This document shows positions 8,814-18,712 of a stretch of 64,000 bases of DNA, piece by piece. The notes below the pieces were generated by a model. The model worked only from the letters and a program-made list of their open reading frames with translations. It ran no database searches and had not been told where the DNA came from. The position numbers and the translations under genes are program-made. Numbering within the stretch: the first letter of the stretch is position 1; every line of letters starts with the position of its first letter. Origin of the DNA: Bacteroidia bacterium (GTDB lineage Bacteria > Bacteroidota > Bacteroidia > J057); the NCBI GenBank assembly GCA_041391665.1, contig JAWKNO010000002.1, positions 1,426,001 to 1,490,000 of the forward strand. Reading direction: 5' to 3'.

Positions 8814-11800
8814 ATGAAAAATAATTTTAGAGAATTTGCTATTTCCAGCTGGTCAATTGACAATCGGATTGCCATTTTCATCCTGACTGTCATTATTACG
8901 GTTGCGGGACTGGTTTCTTTCCAGCTTTTGCCGAAAGAAAACTTTCCGGAAATCCAGTGGCCGGTCATATTTGTATCCACTCCCTACCCGGGTACTTCTG
9001 CCGGAGATATTGAAAATCTTGTCAGCAGAAAAATTGAAAAAGAGCTCAAAGGGCTGGAAGGGATCAAGGAAATCAACAGTACCTCGATCCAGGACTTCTC
9101 CAGTGTGTTCGTCGAATTTGAAACCGACGTCGATTTGGTGGAGGCAAAACGTGAAGTACAGGAAGCGGTAAACCGGGTAAAAAGTGAATTGCCCAACGAC
9201 CTGCCCGGTGACCCGCAGGTCATCGACATTAATCTTTCGGAGATTCCGATTATGTTTCTCAACGTCTCAGGACCATATGATAATGTAACCCTGAAAAAAT
9301 TCGCAGAAGAACTCCGCGACGAAATTGAAAAGCAAAAGGAAATCCTTCGCGTAGATATTGTCGGAGCGCCGGAGAAAGAAATCCAAATCAATGTGGATCT
9401 CTTCAAAGCTGAAGCCGCCAGTGTCACTTTAGGCGATATCGAACAAACCGTAAAAGGGGAAAACATCATCGTCTCCGGCGGAGAACTCAATATCGATGAC
9501 CAAAAGGTATCGGTAAGGATCAACGGAGAATTTAAGTCCGTAGAAGAAATCCGGAATCTGGTGGTGCGCTCAGGAAAAGGGAATATCGTTTACCTGAGAG
9601 ATGTTGCTCAGATAGTAGATGGGTTCAAGGAAAAAGACAGCTATGCCCGTCTCAACGGGCAGCCGGTTCTTACGCTGAACATTATCAAAAAAGCAGGGGA
9701 AAACCTCGTAGATGCAGCCGATAAAATTAAAGTCACCACAGCAGAAATGCAGGAAAACCGCTTCCCGCAGAATCTCACCATTACGCTTTCTGCCGACCAG
9801 TCCCAACTCACCAGAAACACGCTGGGCGAGCTGACCAATACCATTATCATCGGGTTTATCCTTGTGACGCTGGTGCTGATGTTTTTTATGGGTCTTCGCG
9901 ATTCACTCTTTGTTGGTCTCGCCGTTCCGCTTTCTTCTTTTATCGCTTTTGCTGTTCTTCCGGCACTGGGATACACGATGAACCTGGTCGTGCTTTTTTC
10001 TTTTATTCTCGCATTGGGAATTGTGGTGGATAATGCGATTGTGGTAATTGAAAATACCTACCGGATGTTTACAGAAGAGAATCTGCCGATCATTACTGCT
10101 GCCAAAAAAGCTGCCGGTGAAGTAATCGGGCCGGTATTTTCAGGAACACTTACTACGGTTTGTCCATTTCTCCCCCTGCTTTTCTGGAAAGGGCCGATTG
10201 GAGAGTTTATGGGTTTTATGCCTGTGGTAATGATTATCACATTGTTTGCTTCTCTGTTTGTAGCCTATGTGATCAACCCGGTATTTGCGGTTGCTTTTAT
10301 GAAGCGGAGAGAAGATAATGAGGGGATTAACCACAAGCAAACCTGGCTTTACACAGTTTTGGCCGTTGTCAGTGGAATCATCATACGCGTAATGGGGGGT
10401 GTTTCTCTGGGAAACTTCATGTTCTTCATGGCTGCCTTCGTACTCCTCCACACGTATGTGCTGCGTTATATCATAGAAGTGTTCCAGCAAAGAATGCTCC
10501 CATGGATCAAGGAATTTTACAGAAAAACGCTGCGCTGGTCCCTGGATCATGCCGGGTTTGTTGTACTGGCAACCATTGGCTTCCTGTTCGTTTCAATGGT
10601 GATTGTGCAGATGGCAGGGTTGAAATACATCCAGTTTCCCCCTACGGATCCCAACTTTGCCTATGTATTTAATGAGCTGCCCAATGGTACGGATATTGAA
10701 GTAACTGATTCGATTACCCGCATTCTGGAAGATCGGGTATACGAAGTAATTGGCAAAGATAACCCGCTGGTGCGATCGGTTATCACCAATGTGGCTATTG
10801 GCGCGGGAGATCCCAATTCGTTTGACCAAAGCACATCCAAAACCCACAAGAGTAAAATCACGGTGGAGTTTGTAGGGGTGAAAGAGCGAAACGGCGCCTC
10901 CACACGAGAGATTATGGACAAGATCAGGGAGAATATGGCGGGAATTCCCGGTACAAAAATCACCGTGGACCAGGACAAAAATGAACCGCCCGGCAGCGCA
11001 CCGATTGAGGTTCAGGTAAGCTCCGAAGACTTTAAGTATATGATGGCGGTCAGCGAGGATTTATTTGCCTATCTCGACTCATTAAGTAGTTCCGGGGCTA
11101 TTGCCGGACTGGAAAAGCTGAAATGGGATGTAGACGAAAAACGCCCGGAACTGATCATCAACATCAACCGCGACAAAGCACGCGAACTGGGCCTGAGCAG
11201 CGGGCAGATCGGGATGGAACTCCGAACAGCCATTTTCGGAAAAGAAATCTCCAACTTCCGCGCAAATGAAGATGAATTCAAAATCATGCTTCGTCTTGAC
11301 GAGAAATACAGAGAAGAAATTTCCACCCTGCTGAACATGCGCGTAACCTATATGGATATGGCCACCGGCAGATTCCGCTCCGTACCCATTTCCTCTGTGG
11401 CCGACTTTAGTTATTCTTCCAGCTACGGCGGCATTAACCGTACAGATCTGAAAAAGTCGGTAAAAATCACTTCCAATGTACTGACCGAATACAATGTCAA
11501 TGATGTCTTTAACGACGTTGACTATGCGGTACAGACATTTATCAAACAAGGGCGTAAGATGAAAGAGGTCGATGTTACCGTAGGCGGACAAACCGTAGAT
11601 ATGGCCGAACAGGCATCATTTCTTGGCGGCGCGTTTATGGCTGCGATCCTTCTGATTTTCCTGATTCTCGTTACACAGTTTAACTCCTTAAGCAGTGTAT
11701 TAATCATCATGGGACAGGTTTTACTCAGTATTGTGGGGGTGTTTCTCGGACATGCAATTATCGGCATGGACTTTTCGGTTGTATTGTCTGGGGTTGGAAT

Positions 11801-12236
11801 TGTAACACTCGCAGGGATTGTGGTAAACAATGGCATCATCCTGCTTGACTTTTTCCAGATTGAACTTAAAAAAGGAATGCCGCTGAAAGAAGCGATCATT
11901 GAAGGGGGCGCGATCCGGTTTACCCCTGTGTTTTTGACCGCATCTTCTACGATTCTGGGATTGGTTCCGCTGGCCTTATCACTTAACATCAATTTTGCCA
12001 CGCTGCTTTCTGACTTTGATCCCCAGATCTTCTTTGGTGGAGACAGTGCTTCTTTCTGGGAACCATTTAGCTGGTCCATCATATTCGGGCTTGGGTTTGC
12101 GACTGTAATCACACTGGTCATTGTCCCGGTTCTTTATTACATCGCAGCCAATTTTGGAAACTATGTTCAGAATCTGCTCAACTGGCTAAAGGAAAAGCTG
12201 GCTTTCCGTTTCGGAACAAACCAGGAAGAATCATAG
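8814..12236 (+). CDS. RND-family inner-membrane efflux transporter (AcrB/HAE1-like)
   Basis: A 1140-residue resistance-nodulation-division transporter. After the first membrane helix the porter domain starts with LLPKENFPEIQWPVIFVST. Membrane segments include LGELTNTIIIGFILVTLVL and LALGIVVDNAIVVIENTYR; the latter is family motif A, with the paired D-N region near residue 405. The duplicated second half starts near residue 580, and a last block of four or five helices occupies about 935-1120, with GIVTLAGIVVNNGIILLDFF. It is about 90 residues longer than AcrB, mainly around residues 500-560. It would export drugs, lipids or other amphiphiles by proton antiport; the substrate is unknown. A terminator follows at 12267-12303. 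Confidence 0.95.
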   Translation: MKNNFREFAISSWSIDNRIAIFILTVIITVAGLVSFQLLPKENFPEIQWPVIFVSTPYPGTSAGDIENLVSRKIEKELKGLEGIKEINSTSIQDFSSVFVEFETDVDLVEAKREVQEAVNRVKSELPNDLPGDPQVIDINLSEIPIMFLNVSGPYDNVTLKKFAEELRDEIEKQKEILRVDIVGAPEKEIQINVDLFKAEAASVTLGDIEQTVKGENIIVSGGELNIDDQKVSVRINGEFKSVEEIRNLVVRSGKGNIVYLRDVAQIVDGFKEKDSYARLNGQPVLTLNIIKKAGENLVDAADKIKVTTAEMQENRFPQNLTITLSADQSQLTRNTLGELTNTIIIGFILVTLVLMFFMGLRDSLFVGLAVPLSSFIAFAVLPALGYTMNLVVLFSFILALGIVVDNAIVVIENTYRMFTEENLPIITAAKKAAGEVIGPVFSGTLTTVCPFLPLLFWKGPIGEFMGFMPVVMIITLFASLFVAYVINPVFAVAFMKRREDNEGINHKQTWLYTVLAVVSGIIIRVMGGVSLGNFMFFMAAFVLLHTYVLRYIIEVFQQRMLPWIKEFYRKTLRWSLDHAGFVVLATIGFLFVSMVIVQMAGLKYIQFPPTDPNFAYVFNELPNGTDIEVTDSITRILEDRVYEVIGKDNPLVRSVITNVAIGAGDPNSFDQSTSKTHKSKITVEFVGVKERNGASTREIMDKIRENMAGIPGTKITVDQDKNEPPGSAPIEVQVSSEDFKYMMAVSEDLFAYLDSLSSSGAIAGLEKLKWDVDEKRPELIININRDKARELGLSSGQIGMELRTAIFGKEISNFRANEDEFKIMLRLDEKYREEISTLLNMRVTYMDMATGRFRSVPISSVADFSYSSSYGGINRTDLKKSVKITSNVLTEYNVNDVFNDVDYAVQTFIKQGRKMKEVDVTVGGQTVDMAEQASFLGGAFMAAILLIFLILVTQFNSLSSVLIIMGQVLLSIVGVFLGHAIIGMDFSVVLSGVGIVTLAGIVVNNGIILLDFFQIELKKGMPLKEAIIEGGAIRFTPVFLTASSTILGLVPLALSLNINFATLLSDFDPQIFFGGDSASFWEPFSWSIIFGLGFATVITLVIVPVLYYIAANFGNYVQNLLNWLKEKLAFRFGTNQEES

Positions 12237-12266
12237 ACTTTAGATAAACATTCGTTCCAAATGTTG

Positions 12267-12303
12267 AAATCCCGCCTGGTTCAAAAGACTAAGCGGGATT
12301 TTT
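12267..12303 (+). terminator. Rho-independent terminator after the RND operon
   Basis: A 9-bp stem (AAATCCCGC at 12267-12275 with GCGGGATTT at 12293-12301) is followed by a run of T. It separates the efflux operon from the PIG-L gene. Confidence 0.75.
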
Positions 12304-12340
12304 CCTATATTCGAAAACTCTTACTTAAAAAGGACGAACC

Positions 12341-14842
12341 ATGCTTAGCAAATTTGTCGGCGTTTATATCTTATTGATTGTATCATCGCTTTCCTCTCTG
12401 AATATTCTGCAAGCCCAGGCGCCTCTTCCGCCTAAAAGCAGCGGGGAGATACAACATGCCATCCACAAACTCCAGGTTCTGGGAAGTGTCATGTATATAG
12501 CTGCACATCCCGACGATGAAAATACCCGTCTGCTGGCCTATCTCGCTGGCGAGAAAGGGTACCGCACCGCGTACCTTGCCATGACCAGAGGCGACGGAGG
12601 GCAAAACTCCATCGGTGAAGAAGTCGGACCACACCTTGGGATCCTTCGTACACAGGAATTGCTTGCCGCGCGTAGAATGGATGGCGCCGAACAAATGTTC
12701 TCCCGTGCCTATGATTTTGGCTATTCCAAAAACCCGGAGGAAACTTTCCGGATCTGGGGCAAAGATAAAATTCTCGCCGACGTGGTCTGGGCCATCCGGA
12801 AATTCCAGCCCGATGTGATCATCACCCGTTTTCCAGGCCCGGAAAAAGGTGGTGGCGGACACGGTCACCATACAGCCTCAGCCATGCTGGCGCAAGAAGC
12901 TTTCGATCTGGCAGGCAATCCCAATGTATTTCCCGAACAACTGGCTTATGTTCAGGTCTGGCAGCCCAAACGCATTCTATGGAACACATGGGCACCAGGA
13001 AACCAGCCCGATTACGATTTTTCTCATACCCTGACCATCAACGTCGATGCTTACCAACCCCTCCTTGGTAAAAGTATAGGTGAAATTGCCGCAGAAGCGC
13101 GAAGTATGCACAAATGTCAGGATTTTGGCGTCGCACCGTGGCGGGGAGAAGTCTTCGAATACCTCCAGCACGAAAAAGGCGAAGAAGCGAAAACTGACCT
13201 CTTCGACGGAATTGTAACGAGTTGGGATAGAATCGGTGAAAGCAAAACCGGAAAAGTGCTCGAACAAGTTTACCACGACTACCAGTCCGCTAATCCCGCG
13301 GCCAGCATTCCGGGCCTTCTCAAGGCATGGAAAATGATGGAGGGAAAACAAGGATATTGGTACGAACAAAAAAGAAAAGAAATCCGCAACCTCCTGGTGT
13401 ACTGTGCGGGTATTTTTATGGAAGTGTCCAGCCAGGAACCCATGACGGCACCGGGCGATAGTGCCCGTCTTACGGCTCAGATTATCAAAAGATCAGATGC
13501 AGTCGTCGAGCTTAAAGGCATCGAGTGGAATTATCCCGGCGTTTCGCTTTCCCTGAACCAGCCGCTGAAAAATGACCACAAACTCCTCTCCTTTGAGAAA
13601 AAATTTCTCATCTCCAATACGCCTCCCAGCCAGCATTACTGGCGGAGAGAACCTATGGAAAAAGGCTCATTCCAGGTTAGCGACCAGCAACTGATTGGCT
13701 TGCCGGAAAGCCCCGCAGCACTTACCGCAACATGGAAACTGAAGTTTGAAGATGTGGAAATGGATGTGGCACTCCCGGTCATCCATCGTTATGTTGACCG
13801 GTCGAAAGGCGAACTTTACCGCCCGTTTATTTTCGCTCCGCCCGTAACGGTCAATATCGCGGATGCAGTTTATTTGTTTTCCGACAATCAGGTAAAAGAA
13901 GTCAAAATGACCGTCAAGTCGTTCCTTCCTTCGGGAAATACCCGCCTGAAACTTTCTGTTCCCCCAGGTTGGGAAGTAACACCTTCCGAAATCAATCTCA
14001 AACTGGAAGGAAAAGGAACTGAGCAAATGGTATCTGTCATGATTACCCCTCCCGACAATCAGCAATCAGGAGACCTGAAAGTCGTGGCAGAAACCGGAGG
14101 CGTTTCGGGATCATATAGTTCGCGCACGATTGCCTATGACCACATTCCGGTACAGATGGTATTTGATCCTGCCGAAACCCGGCTGGTTCGTATAGATCTT
14201 GAGAAAAGGGGAGAATATATCGGCTATATCATGGGCGCGGAAGATGAAGTACCCCTGGGACTGGAGCAGATTGGTTATAAAGTAGATCTGCTGGAAGACG
14301 ATAAAATTCTCACTGACAATCTGTTGAAATATGATGCCGTAATTGCTGGCAACCGTTCGTATTACCGGCGTAGCCGGATGCCCTTTCACAAAACACAGAT
14401 TCTCGAATATGTAAAACAGGGCGGTACGTATATCGTACAGTACAACAAAAACTTTGAAATCCCCAGAGGCGAAGAGCCTGGCCCCTACCCTTTGAAGCTT
14501 TCCAGAGACCGGGTTACGGATGAAGATGCAGAAATCCAGTTTCTGGTACCTGACCATCCGGTATTAAATTTCCCAAACAAAATTACCGAAGCAGATTTTG
14601 AAGGATGGATTCAGGAACGGGGGTTATATTTTCCTTCAGAATGGGATGATAAATACACGGCGGTGCTCTCTTGTCATGATCCGGGAGAATCTCCTCAAAA
14701 TGGTTCTCTCCTGATAACCCGCTATGGAAAGGGTTATTTTATCTATACCAGCCTCTCTTGGTTCAGAGAACTTCCGGCAGGTGTACCGGGCGCTTACCGC
14801 CTTTTCACCAATATGATTTCTATCGGAAAAGACGCGAGGTAA
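12341..14842 (+). CDS. Secreted PIG-L/LmbE-family deacetylase with large C-terminal extension
   Basis: An 833-residue protein with a signal peptide (about 1-26, ending LQAQ). The PIG-L zinc deacetylase domain spans about residues 45-300. AAHPDDE at 54-60 gives the usual His/Asp/Asp zinc and catalytic residues, and a GGGGHGHHTAS segment near 170-180 supplies the later His. The remaining 530 residues contain beta-sandwich-like regions (about 360-640) and an end domain (about 645-833, starting VRIDLEKRGEYIGYIMGAED) that resembles the glutamine-amidotransferase-like fold often found at the end of such Bacteroidota proteins. It would remove acetyl groups from an N-acetylated sugar outside the cytoplasm; the substrate is not known. 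It is transcribed between two terminator/AT-rich breaks, probably alone. Confidence 0.85.
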   Translation: MLSKFVGVYILLIVSSLSSLNILQAQAPLPPKSSGEIQHAIHKLQVLGSVMYIAAHPDDENTRLLAYLAGEKGYRTAYLAMTRGDGGQNSIGEEVGPHLGILRTQELLAARRMDGAEQMFSRAYDFGYSKNPEETFRIWGKDKILADVVWAIRKFQPDVIITRFPGPEKGGGGHGHHTASAMLAQEAFDLAGNPNVFPEQLAYVQVWQPKRILWNTWAPGNQPDYDFSHTLTINVDAYQPLLGKSIGEIAAEARSMHKCQDFGVAPWRGEVFEYLQHEKGEEAKTDLFDGIVTSWDRIGESKTGKVLEQVYHDYQSANPAASIPGLLKAWKMMEGKQGYWYEQKRKEIRNLLVYCAGIFMEVSSQEPMTAPGDSARLTAQIIKRSDAVVELKGIEWNYPGVSLSLNQPLKNDHKLLSFEKKFLISNTPPSQHYWRREPMEKGSFQVSDQQLIGLPESPAALTATWKLKFEDVEMDVALPVIHRYVDRSKGELYRPFIFAPPVTVNIADAVYLFSDNQVKEVKMTVKSFLPSGNTRLKLSVPPGWEVTPSEINLKLEGKGTEQMVSVMITPPDNQQSGDLKVVAETGGVSGSYSSRTIAYDHIPVQMVFDPAETRLVRIDLEKRGEYIGYIMGAEDEVPLGLEQIGYKVDLLEDDKILTDNLLKYDAVIAGNRSYYRRSRMPFHKTQILEYVKQGGTYIVQYNKNFEIPRGEEPGPYPLKLSRDRVTDEDAEIQFLVPDHPVLNFPNKITEADFEGWIQERGLYFPSEWDDKYTAVLSCHDPGESPQNGSLLITRYGKGYFIYTSLSWFRELPAGVPGAYRLFTNMISIGKDAR

Positions 14843-14883
14843 TTGTTAATTGTCAATTGTTAATGGTTAATGATTAATTTTTG

Positions 14884-15030
14884 ATGGGTATGATGGAAGA
14901 AGATCCTAATGAAGAACTGAGGAAGATCGTTCCTTTTATCAAAAACTGGAATACCTTTTACGCACTCGTATTAGGGGAACTGGTAGTGCTGATTGGTTTG
15001 TTTTATTGGTTTAGTAAAGCTGTTGCATGA
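14884..15030 (+). CDS. Small single-helix membrane protein overlapping the symporter gene
   Basis: An unlisted 48-codon frame starts at ATG 14884 and ends at TGA 15028-15030. The predicted protein begins with an acidic segment (MGMMEEDPNEELRKI) and then has one hydrophobic helix (YALVLGELVVLIGLFYW). Its last bases ATGA overlap the ATG of the symporter at 15027, a classic sign of translational coupling. Small helper proteins next to SSS transporters are common, so it is probably a subunit or assembly partner; that role is inference. Alternative in-frame ATGs at 14890 and 14893 are possible starts. Confidence 0.75.
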   Translation: MGMMEEDPNEELRKIVPFIKNWNTFYALVLGELVVLIGLFYWFSKAVA

Positions 15031-16745
15031 GTTATATTGACTGGTTTGTCATGTGCGGGACTGTCCTGCTGATTGTGGTTTATGGAATCTACAAAAGCAG
15101 GAATATCAAAGATATCAGAGGTTATCTGCTGTCGGACAATGACATGAAATGGTGGACCATTGGTCTGTCCATCATGGCTACTCAGGCAAGTGCCATCACC
15201 TTTTTGTCCACGCCCGGGCAGGCCTTTGATGACGGGATGCGGTTTGTGCAGTTTTATTTCGGTGTCCCGATTGCCATGGTTGTGATCTCCATCGTTGTGA
15301 TTCCGATATTTCACCGGCTCAATGTCTATACTGCCTATGAATATCTGGAACAGCGGTTTGACCTGAAAACCCGCTCGCTGGCAGCTATGTTGTTTCTGGT
15401 ATCGAGGGGAATGGCGGCAGGATTAACGATTTACGCACCAGCGATTATCTTATCTACCCTCCTTGGCTGGCAAATTGATGCCACCTGTGTAGGTATCGGG
15501 TTTGTAGTGTTGATTTATACGGTGGCGGGGGGAAACAGAGCCGTAAGCCATACGCAAAAGCAACAAATGTTTGTGATTCTTGTGGGAATGATCATGGCAG
15601 GTGTTGTGATGATCTTCAAATTACCCGCGGATGTTTCATTTTCAGATGCGGTATTTATTGCCGGGAAAATGGGCAAACTCAACATCATCACCTCCCCTTC
15701 TTCCTGGGCTGAATTTGATATTAAAGACCGTTATAACCTCTGGTCAGGGCTGATTGGCGGCACGTTTTTGGCGCTTTCCTATTTTGGTACAGACCAGTCT
15801 CAGGTACAGCGTTATCTGGGCGGAAAGTCATTGACCGAAAGCCGTATTGGCTTGCTGTTTAATGGAGTTTTCAAAGTGCCCATGCAGTTTATGATTTTGT
15901 TTATCGGGGCGATGATGTTTGTTTTTTATCAGTTTAACGCCCGCCCTATGTTTTTTAATTCTCCCGACCGGGAGAATATTGTTGCCAGCAGCACCGGCCC
16001 GCAGTATCTGGAAGTAGAAAAAAATTATGAAACCCTTCATGAGGAAAAAGCAGATCTGCTTCGCCAACTCCTTGCCGCCAGGAAAGAGGGGAATGCGCCC
16101 CTGATTGAGCAGACAGAGGTTAAACTGAAACAGGTCGAGTCAGAGGCGATTTCTACCCGAAAAACTGGCATAGACCTGATCAAACAGCAGAACCCCCGCG
16201 CCGACACCAATGATCTGGATAAAATTTTCCTGACCTTCGTGCTGAACCACTTACCGGTAGGATTGATTGGCTTGTTGATGGCCGTTATTCTTTCCGCTTC
16301 GATGTCCTCCACAGCAGCCGAACTAAACTCATTGGCGACTACGACCATTGTAGATATTTACAAACGCCTCGTTCACAAAAACGATGATACGAAAAACTAT
16401 CTTAAAGCTTCCCGTTGGGCGACTTTTGGCTGGGGAATATTTGCGATTGGTTTTGCACTGTTTGCCAGTGAGCTGGGCAACCTGATACAGGCCGTTAACA
16501 TTCTGGGCTCCCTCTTTTACGGCACTTTGCTGGGTATATTTGTTGTCGCCTTCTTTATGAAAAAAACCAAAGGCCGGGCCGTATTTTTTGCGGCGATCAT
16601 TGCAGAACTCGTAGTAATCGGTTTTTACGTACTTCCGCAGATTTTCCCATCTATTCCGGACATTGGTTTTTTGTGGTTTAACCTTATCGGTTGCCTGGTT
16701 GTCACCGGGCTTGCGGCAATCTTTCAGGCAGTTTTACCAGAATAA
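15027..16745 (+). CDS. Sodium:solute symporter family (SSS) transporter
   Basis: A 572-residue SSS-family permease with about 13 membrane helices. The early DWFVMCGTVLLIVVYGI helix, the GYLLSDNDMKWWTIGLSIMA segment and the following ATQASAITFLSTPGQAF unwound-helix region are typical of the sodium- and substrate-binding part of the family. A charged, coiled-coil-like insertion (about residues 330-390, EKNYETLHEEKADLLRQLL) sits between later helices and is not usual for the short members. The later LSASMSSTAAELNSLATTTI motif is intact. The solute is unknown; sugars, sialic acid or amino acids are all possible. Its start overlaps the 48-codon gene. Confidence 0.92.
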   Translation: MSYIDWFVMCGTVLLIVVYGIYKSRNIKDIRGYLLSDNDMKWWTIGLSIMATQASAITFLSTPGQAFDDGMRFVQFYFGVPIAMVVISIVVIPIFHRLNVYTAYEYLEQRFDLKTRSLAAMLFLVSRGMAAGLTIYAPAIILSTLLGWQIDATCVGIGFVVLIYTVAGGNRAVSHTQKQQMFVILVGMIMAGVVMIFKLPADVSFSDAVFIAGKMGKLNIITSPSSWAEFDIKDRYNLWSGLIGGTFLALSYFGTDQSQVQRYLGGKSLTESRIGLLFNGVFKVPMQFMILFIGAMMFVFYQFNARPMFFNSPDRENIVASSTGPQYLEVEKNYETLHEEKADLLRQLLAARKEGNAPLIEQTEVKLKQVESEAISTRKTGIDLIKQQNPRADTNDLDKIFLTFVLNHLPVGLIGLLMAVILSASMSSTAAELNSLATTTIVDIYKRLVHKNDDTKNYLKASRWATFGWGIFAIGFALFASELGNLIQAVNILGSLFYGTLLGIFVVAFFMKKTKGRAVFFAAIIAELVVIGFYVLPQIFPSIPDIGFLWFNLIGCLVVTGLAAIFQAVLPE

Positions 16746-16750
16746 GGGAT

Positions 16751-16781
16751 AAAAAAACGCCGTCCTGATTCAGAGACGGCG
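16751..16781 (-). terminator. Rho-independent terminator for the minus-strand T9SS locus
   Basis: Stem CGCCGTC (16758-16764) and GACGGCG (16775-16781) with a 10-base loop; on the minus strand it is followed by seven T (16751-16757). It lies only 6 bases past the symporter stop, so it may also mark the end of that transcript. Confidence 0.75.
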
Positions 16782-16855
16782 ATATTGGGCAACATGGTAA
16801 TGCCGGAAAGCATTTAATCATTCTTCGAATAAGCTATGTTTTCTGGTACAGGCGC

Positions 16856-16929
16856 AAGTTCTGTTATTTCAAATTCTTAATCAACCGTATTTCTACGCAT
16901 TTTTTCTGATACGTAGAAATACGGGTAGC
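16856..16929. repeat. Left copy of the locus-bounding direct repeat with inverted repeat
   Basis: The 54 bases 16876-16929 match 26986-27039 with one mismatch, and AAGTTCTG lies at the same distance upstream in both, so homology reaches about 74 bases. Inside is an inverted repeat with perfect 13-bp arms (CCGTATTTCTACG at 16885-16897, CGTAGAAATACGG at 16912-16924) and a 14-base loop. It sits 5 bases beyond the stop of the last T9SS gene. Confidence 0.85.
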
Positions 16930-16934
16930 CTGTG

Positions 16935-17187
16935 TTATTCCTTCACAATCCGCACCGTCCGCCGCTGCCCGTCAGCGTCCATAACAACAATATATACACC
17001 CGCTGCCAGAAAACCCATATCCACTGTCAGTTCCTGCGGCCCGGCTTTCATCGGCTCCGACTTGCGGATCGGCATCACCGGGCGACCCAGCAGGTCGTAG
17101 AGCGTAATCGAAACCTCTGTTGTTTGCAACAGTTCAAACCGCAGGGTGATTTCGCCGGTGAAAGGATTGGGGAAAGCGGTGAGGGGG
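16935..17187 (-). repeat. Conserved T9SS C-terminal block, copy C
   Basis: About 253 bp encoding the last 80 or so residues are nearly identical to 19487-19738 and 22678-22930, in strong contrast to the diverged bodies of the three genes. Homology stops sharply after GCGGTGAGGGG. Confidence 0.85.
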
Positions 17188-18712
17188 ATGGGATTCTCCA
17201 ATAAGTTCGATGCAGCCAATTTATTGGGTAAAATATACGGCTTATAAAGGTTGCCGTTTTCACAAAAACTTTGAATTTCCGTAGCACTCACCGGAGGCGG
17301 TAGCGGAGAACCATCACATCCCCCAAATCTCGAAGGAACCCCTACTAACAAAGATGCTGTCTGGAATAGATTACTTGTATTGGAAGACGATAGAACTTCA
17401 ATAGATTTCCCTGCCCGAATAATTACAGGTGGGCCATAAATAATATCTTCGGGTGCTGAGGGTGGGGGCGGAATAAAGGTTTGAGACGAACCAATCCAGC
17501 AATTATCTAACGTTATTTTTCTTAGTGCTTCCCTGTCCGTAGTTATCTCTACTCCGGTAAGACTGAGGTCCATTGGTAATCCATTTCCGCCCAATTCCGC
17601 TATGGGTGTTCCCGAGGGAGAAAAAAGAGAAGTAACCACATAATCTTTCATGTATTTTGCAGTTTGATTACAAACGGGCGTTGTCCAGGGTGCGAGATGG
17701 GATACATAATATGTTCCAGGAGAAGTGTTTGTGCTATCCAATTTCACTTGATATGAAGCCATAATCACTACATACTCGGTATTGGTATTCATAGCCTCCG
17801 CATCCGTTCGTTTCAATAGTACCTTTAGCTTTAATTTAAACTGCGGTTCATACGTAAAATCACCAAAATTCAAACGATTTGTTAAGGAATCTGCGCCGGG
17901 CGAAGGTGACGGAATGGCAAGAAGAACCCGTTGTTCATCCAGACATTGAAAAGGATAGAAACCTGTGCTGTAGGTGATTTTTCCGGCGTCATTTACTCCC
18001 TTTGAATTATTATTGGAAGTGGTAATATCGGCTTTGGGCCAGAGATCAACCTGGATTCCGGATTCGTTGAGTCGCTCAACAAAGGACAAATCATTATAAC
18101 GGCTGCCCAGCTTAGTCATAGATACCGGGCCATAAAATGCTAATGGGCTTTTTATGAAGGGAGGGCCTAGCGATGTGCTGATTTCCCGAACCATTTGAAG
18201 CGTGGTATCTACACTGATATTTGCTTCATTCTGACCAATTTCATAAATAATGGCGGCATCTATCGAAACCACTTCTAATTGAGAGGCCGGATTAAGAGCG
18301 TATTTTAAAGGGTTTTTTAATTTGTATTGATAAATACGAGGGAACACCGCAGGAACCGTTGAGTTTCCAGTAGAACATCCGTATAAATTTTTGTTTACCG
18401 AGGAAGATACCTCGAATGTTGAAAATTCGAGAACCGGCGTTTCTAGTAAATTGAAAACTCCCAAAACATAATCATAGATTGGTTTCTGAAGGGGCGGCGG
18501 AGACAGGGATTGGGCAAAGTACGTGTTACGTACTGACCGGCTATGTCGGTTTTTAAATGGGCGGTCCAATTCGATTCATTAAAATCCCGCCAATCCCAGA
18601 CGGAGGTCGTATGCGTAAACGTCGAAGCATCAAACCCGTCACATTGGGCAAGAAGGGTCGGCCCGAATCCGAAGAACAGATTCAGCGCAAAAAAGAATTT
18701 GAGGGTATTCAT
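16935..18712 (-). pseudogene. T9SS-sorted secreted protein, copy C, frame-broken and internally deleted
   Basis: The 5' part (18712 down to about 18515) encodes a signal peptide and the start of the same N-terminal domain as copies A and B (SVWDWRDFNESNWTAHLK). The frame then changes by -1 near 18515-18530, and a 544-residue open frame continues to the stop at 16935. Compared with copy A, about 370 residues are missing at this point: the text jumps from the N-terminal domain to the VLGVFNLLETPVLEF region. The far end has an intact type A T9SS sorting domain (PNPFTGEITLRFEL to VRIVKE). The ATG overlaps the stop of lipoprotein C (ATGA). Because the long 3' frame has no other stops, the break is either recent or an assembly error. 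Confidence 0.7.

Noticed and set aside
11522..12121. 199-codon minus-strand frame antisense to the RND transporter
   Set aside because: Opposite a strongly conserved membrane region; composition reflects the complement of hydrophobic codons.
16856..16929. Integron attC site or rho-independent terminator for the 13-bp-arm hairpin
   Set aside because: No integrase gene is present, the core sites of attC are not seen, and the hairpin has no T-run after it; the separate hairpin at 16751-16781 is the better terminator.
18500..18569. Programmed -1 frameshifting in T9SS copy C
   Set aside because: No X-XXY-YYZ slippery heptamer or downstream pseudoknot is evident, and a large segment is missing at the same point, so deletion is the simpler account.
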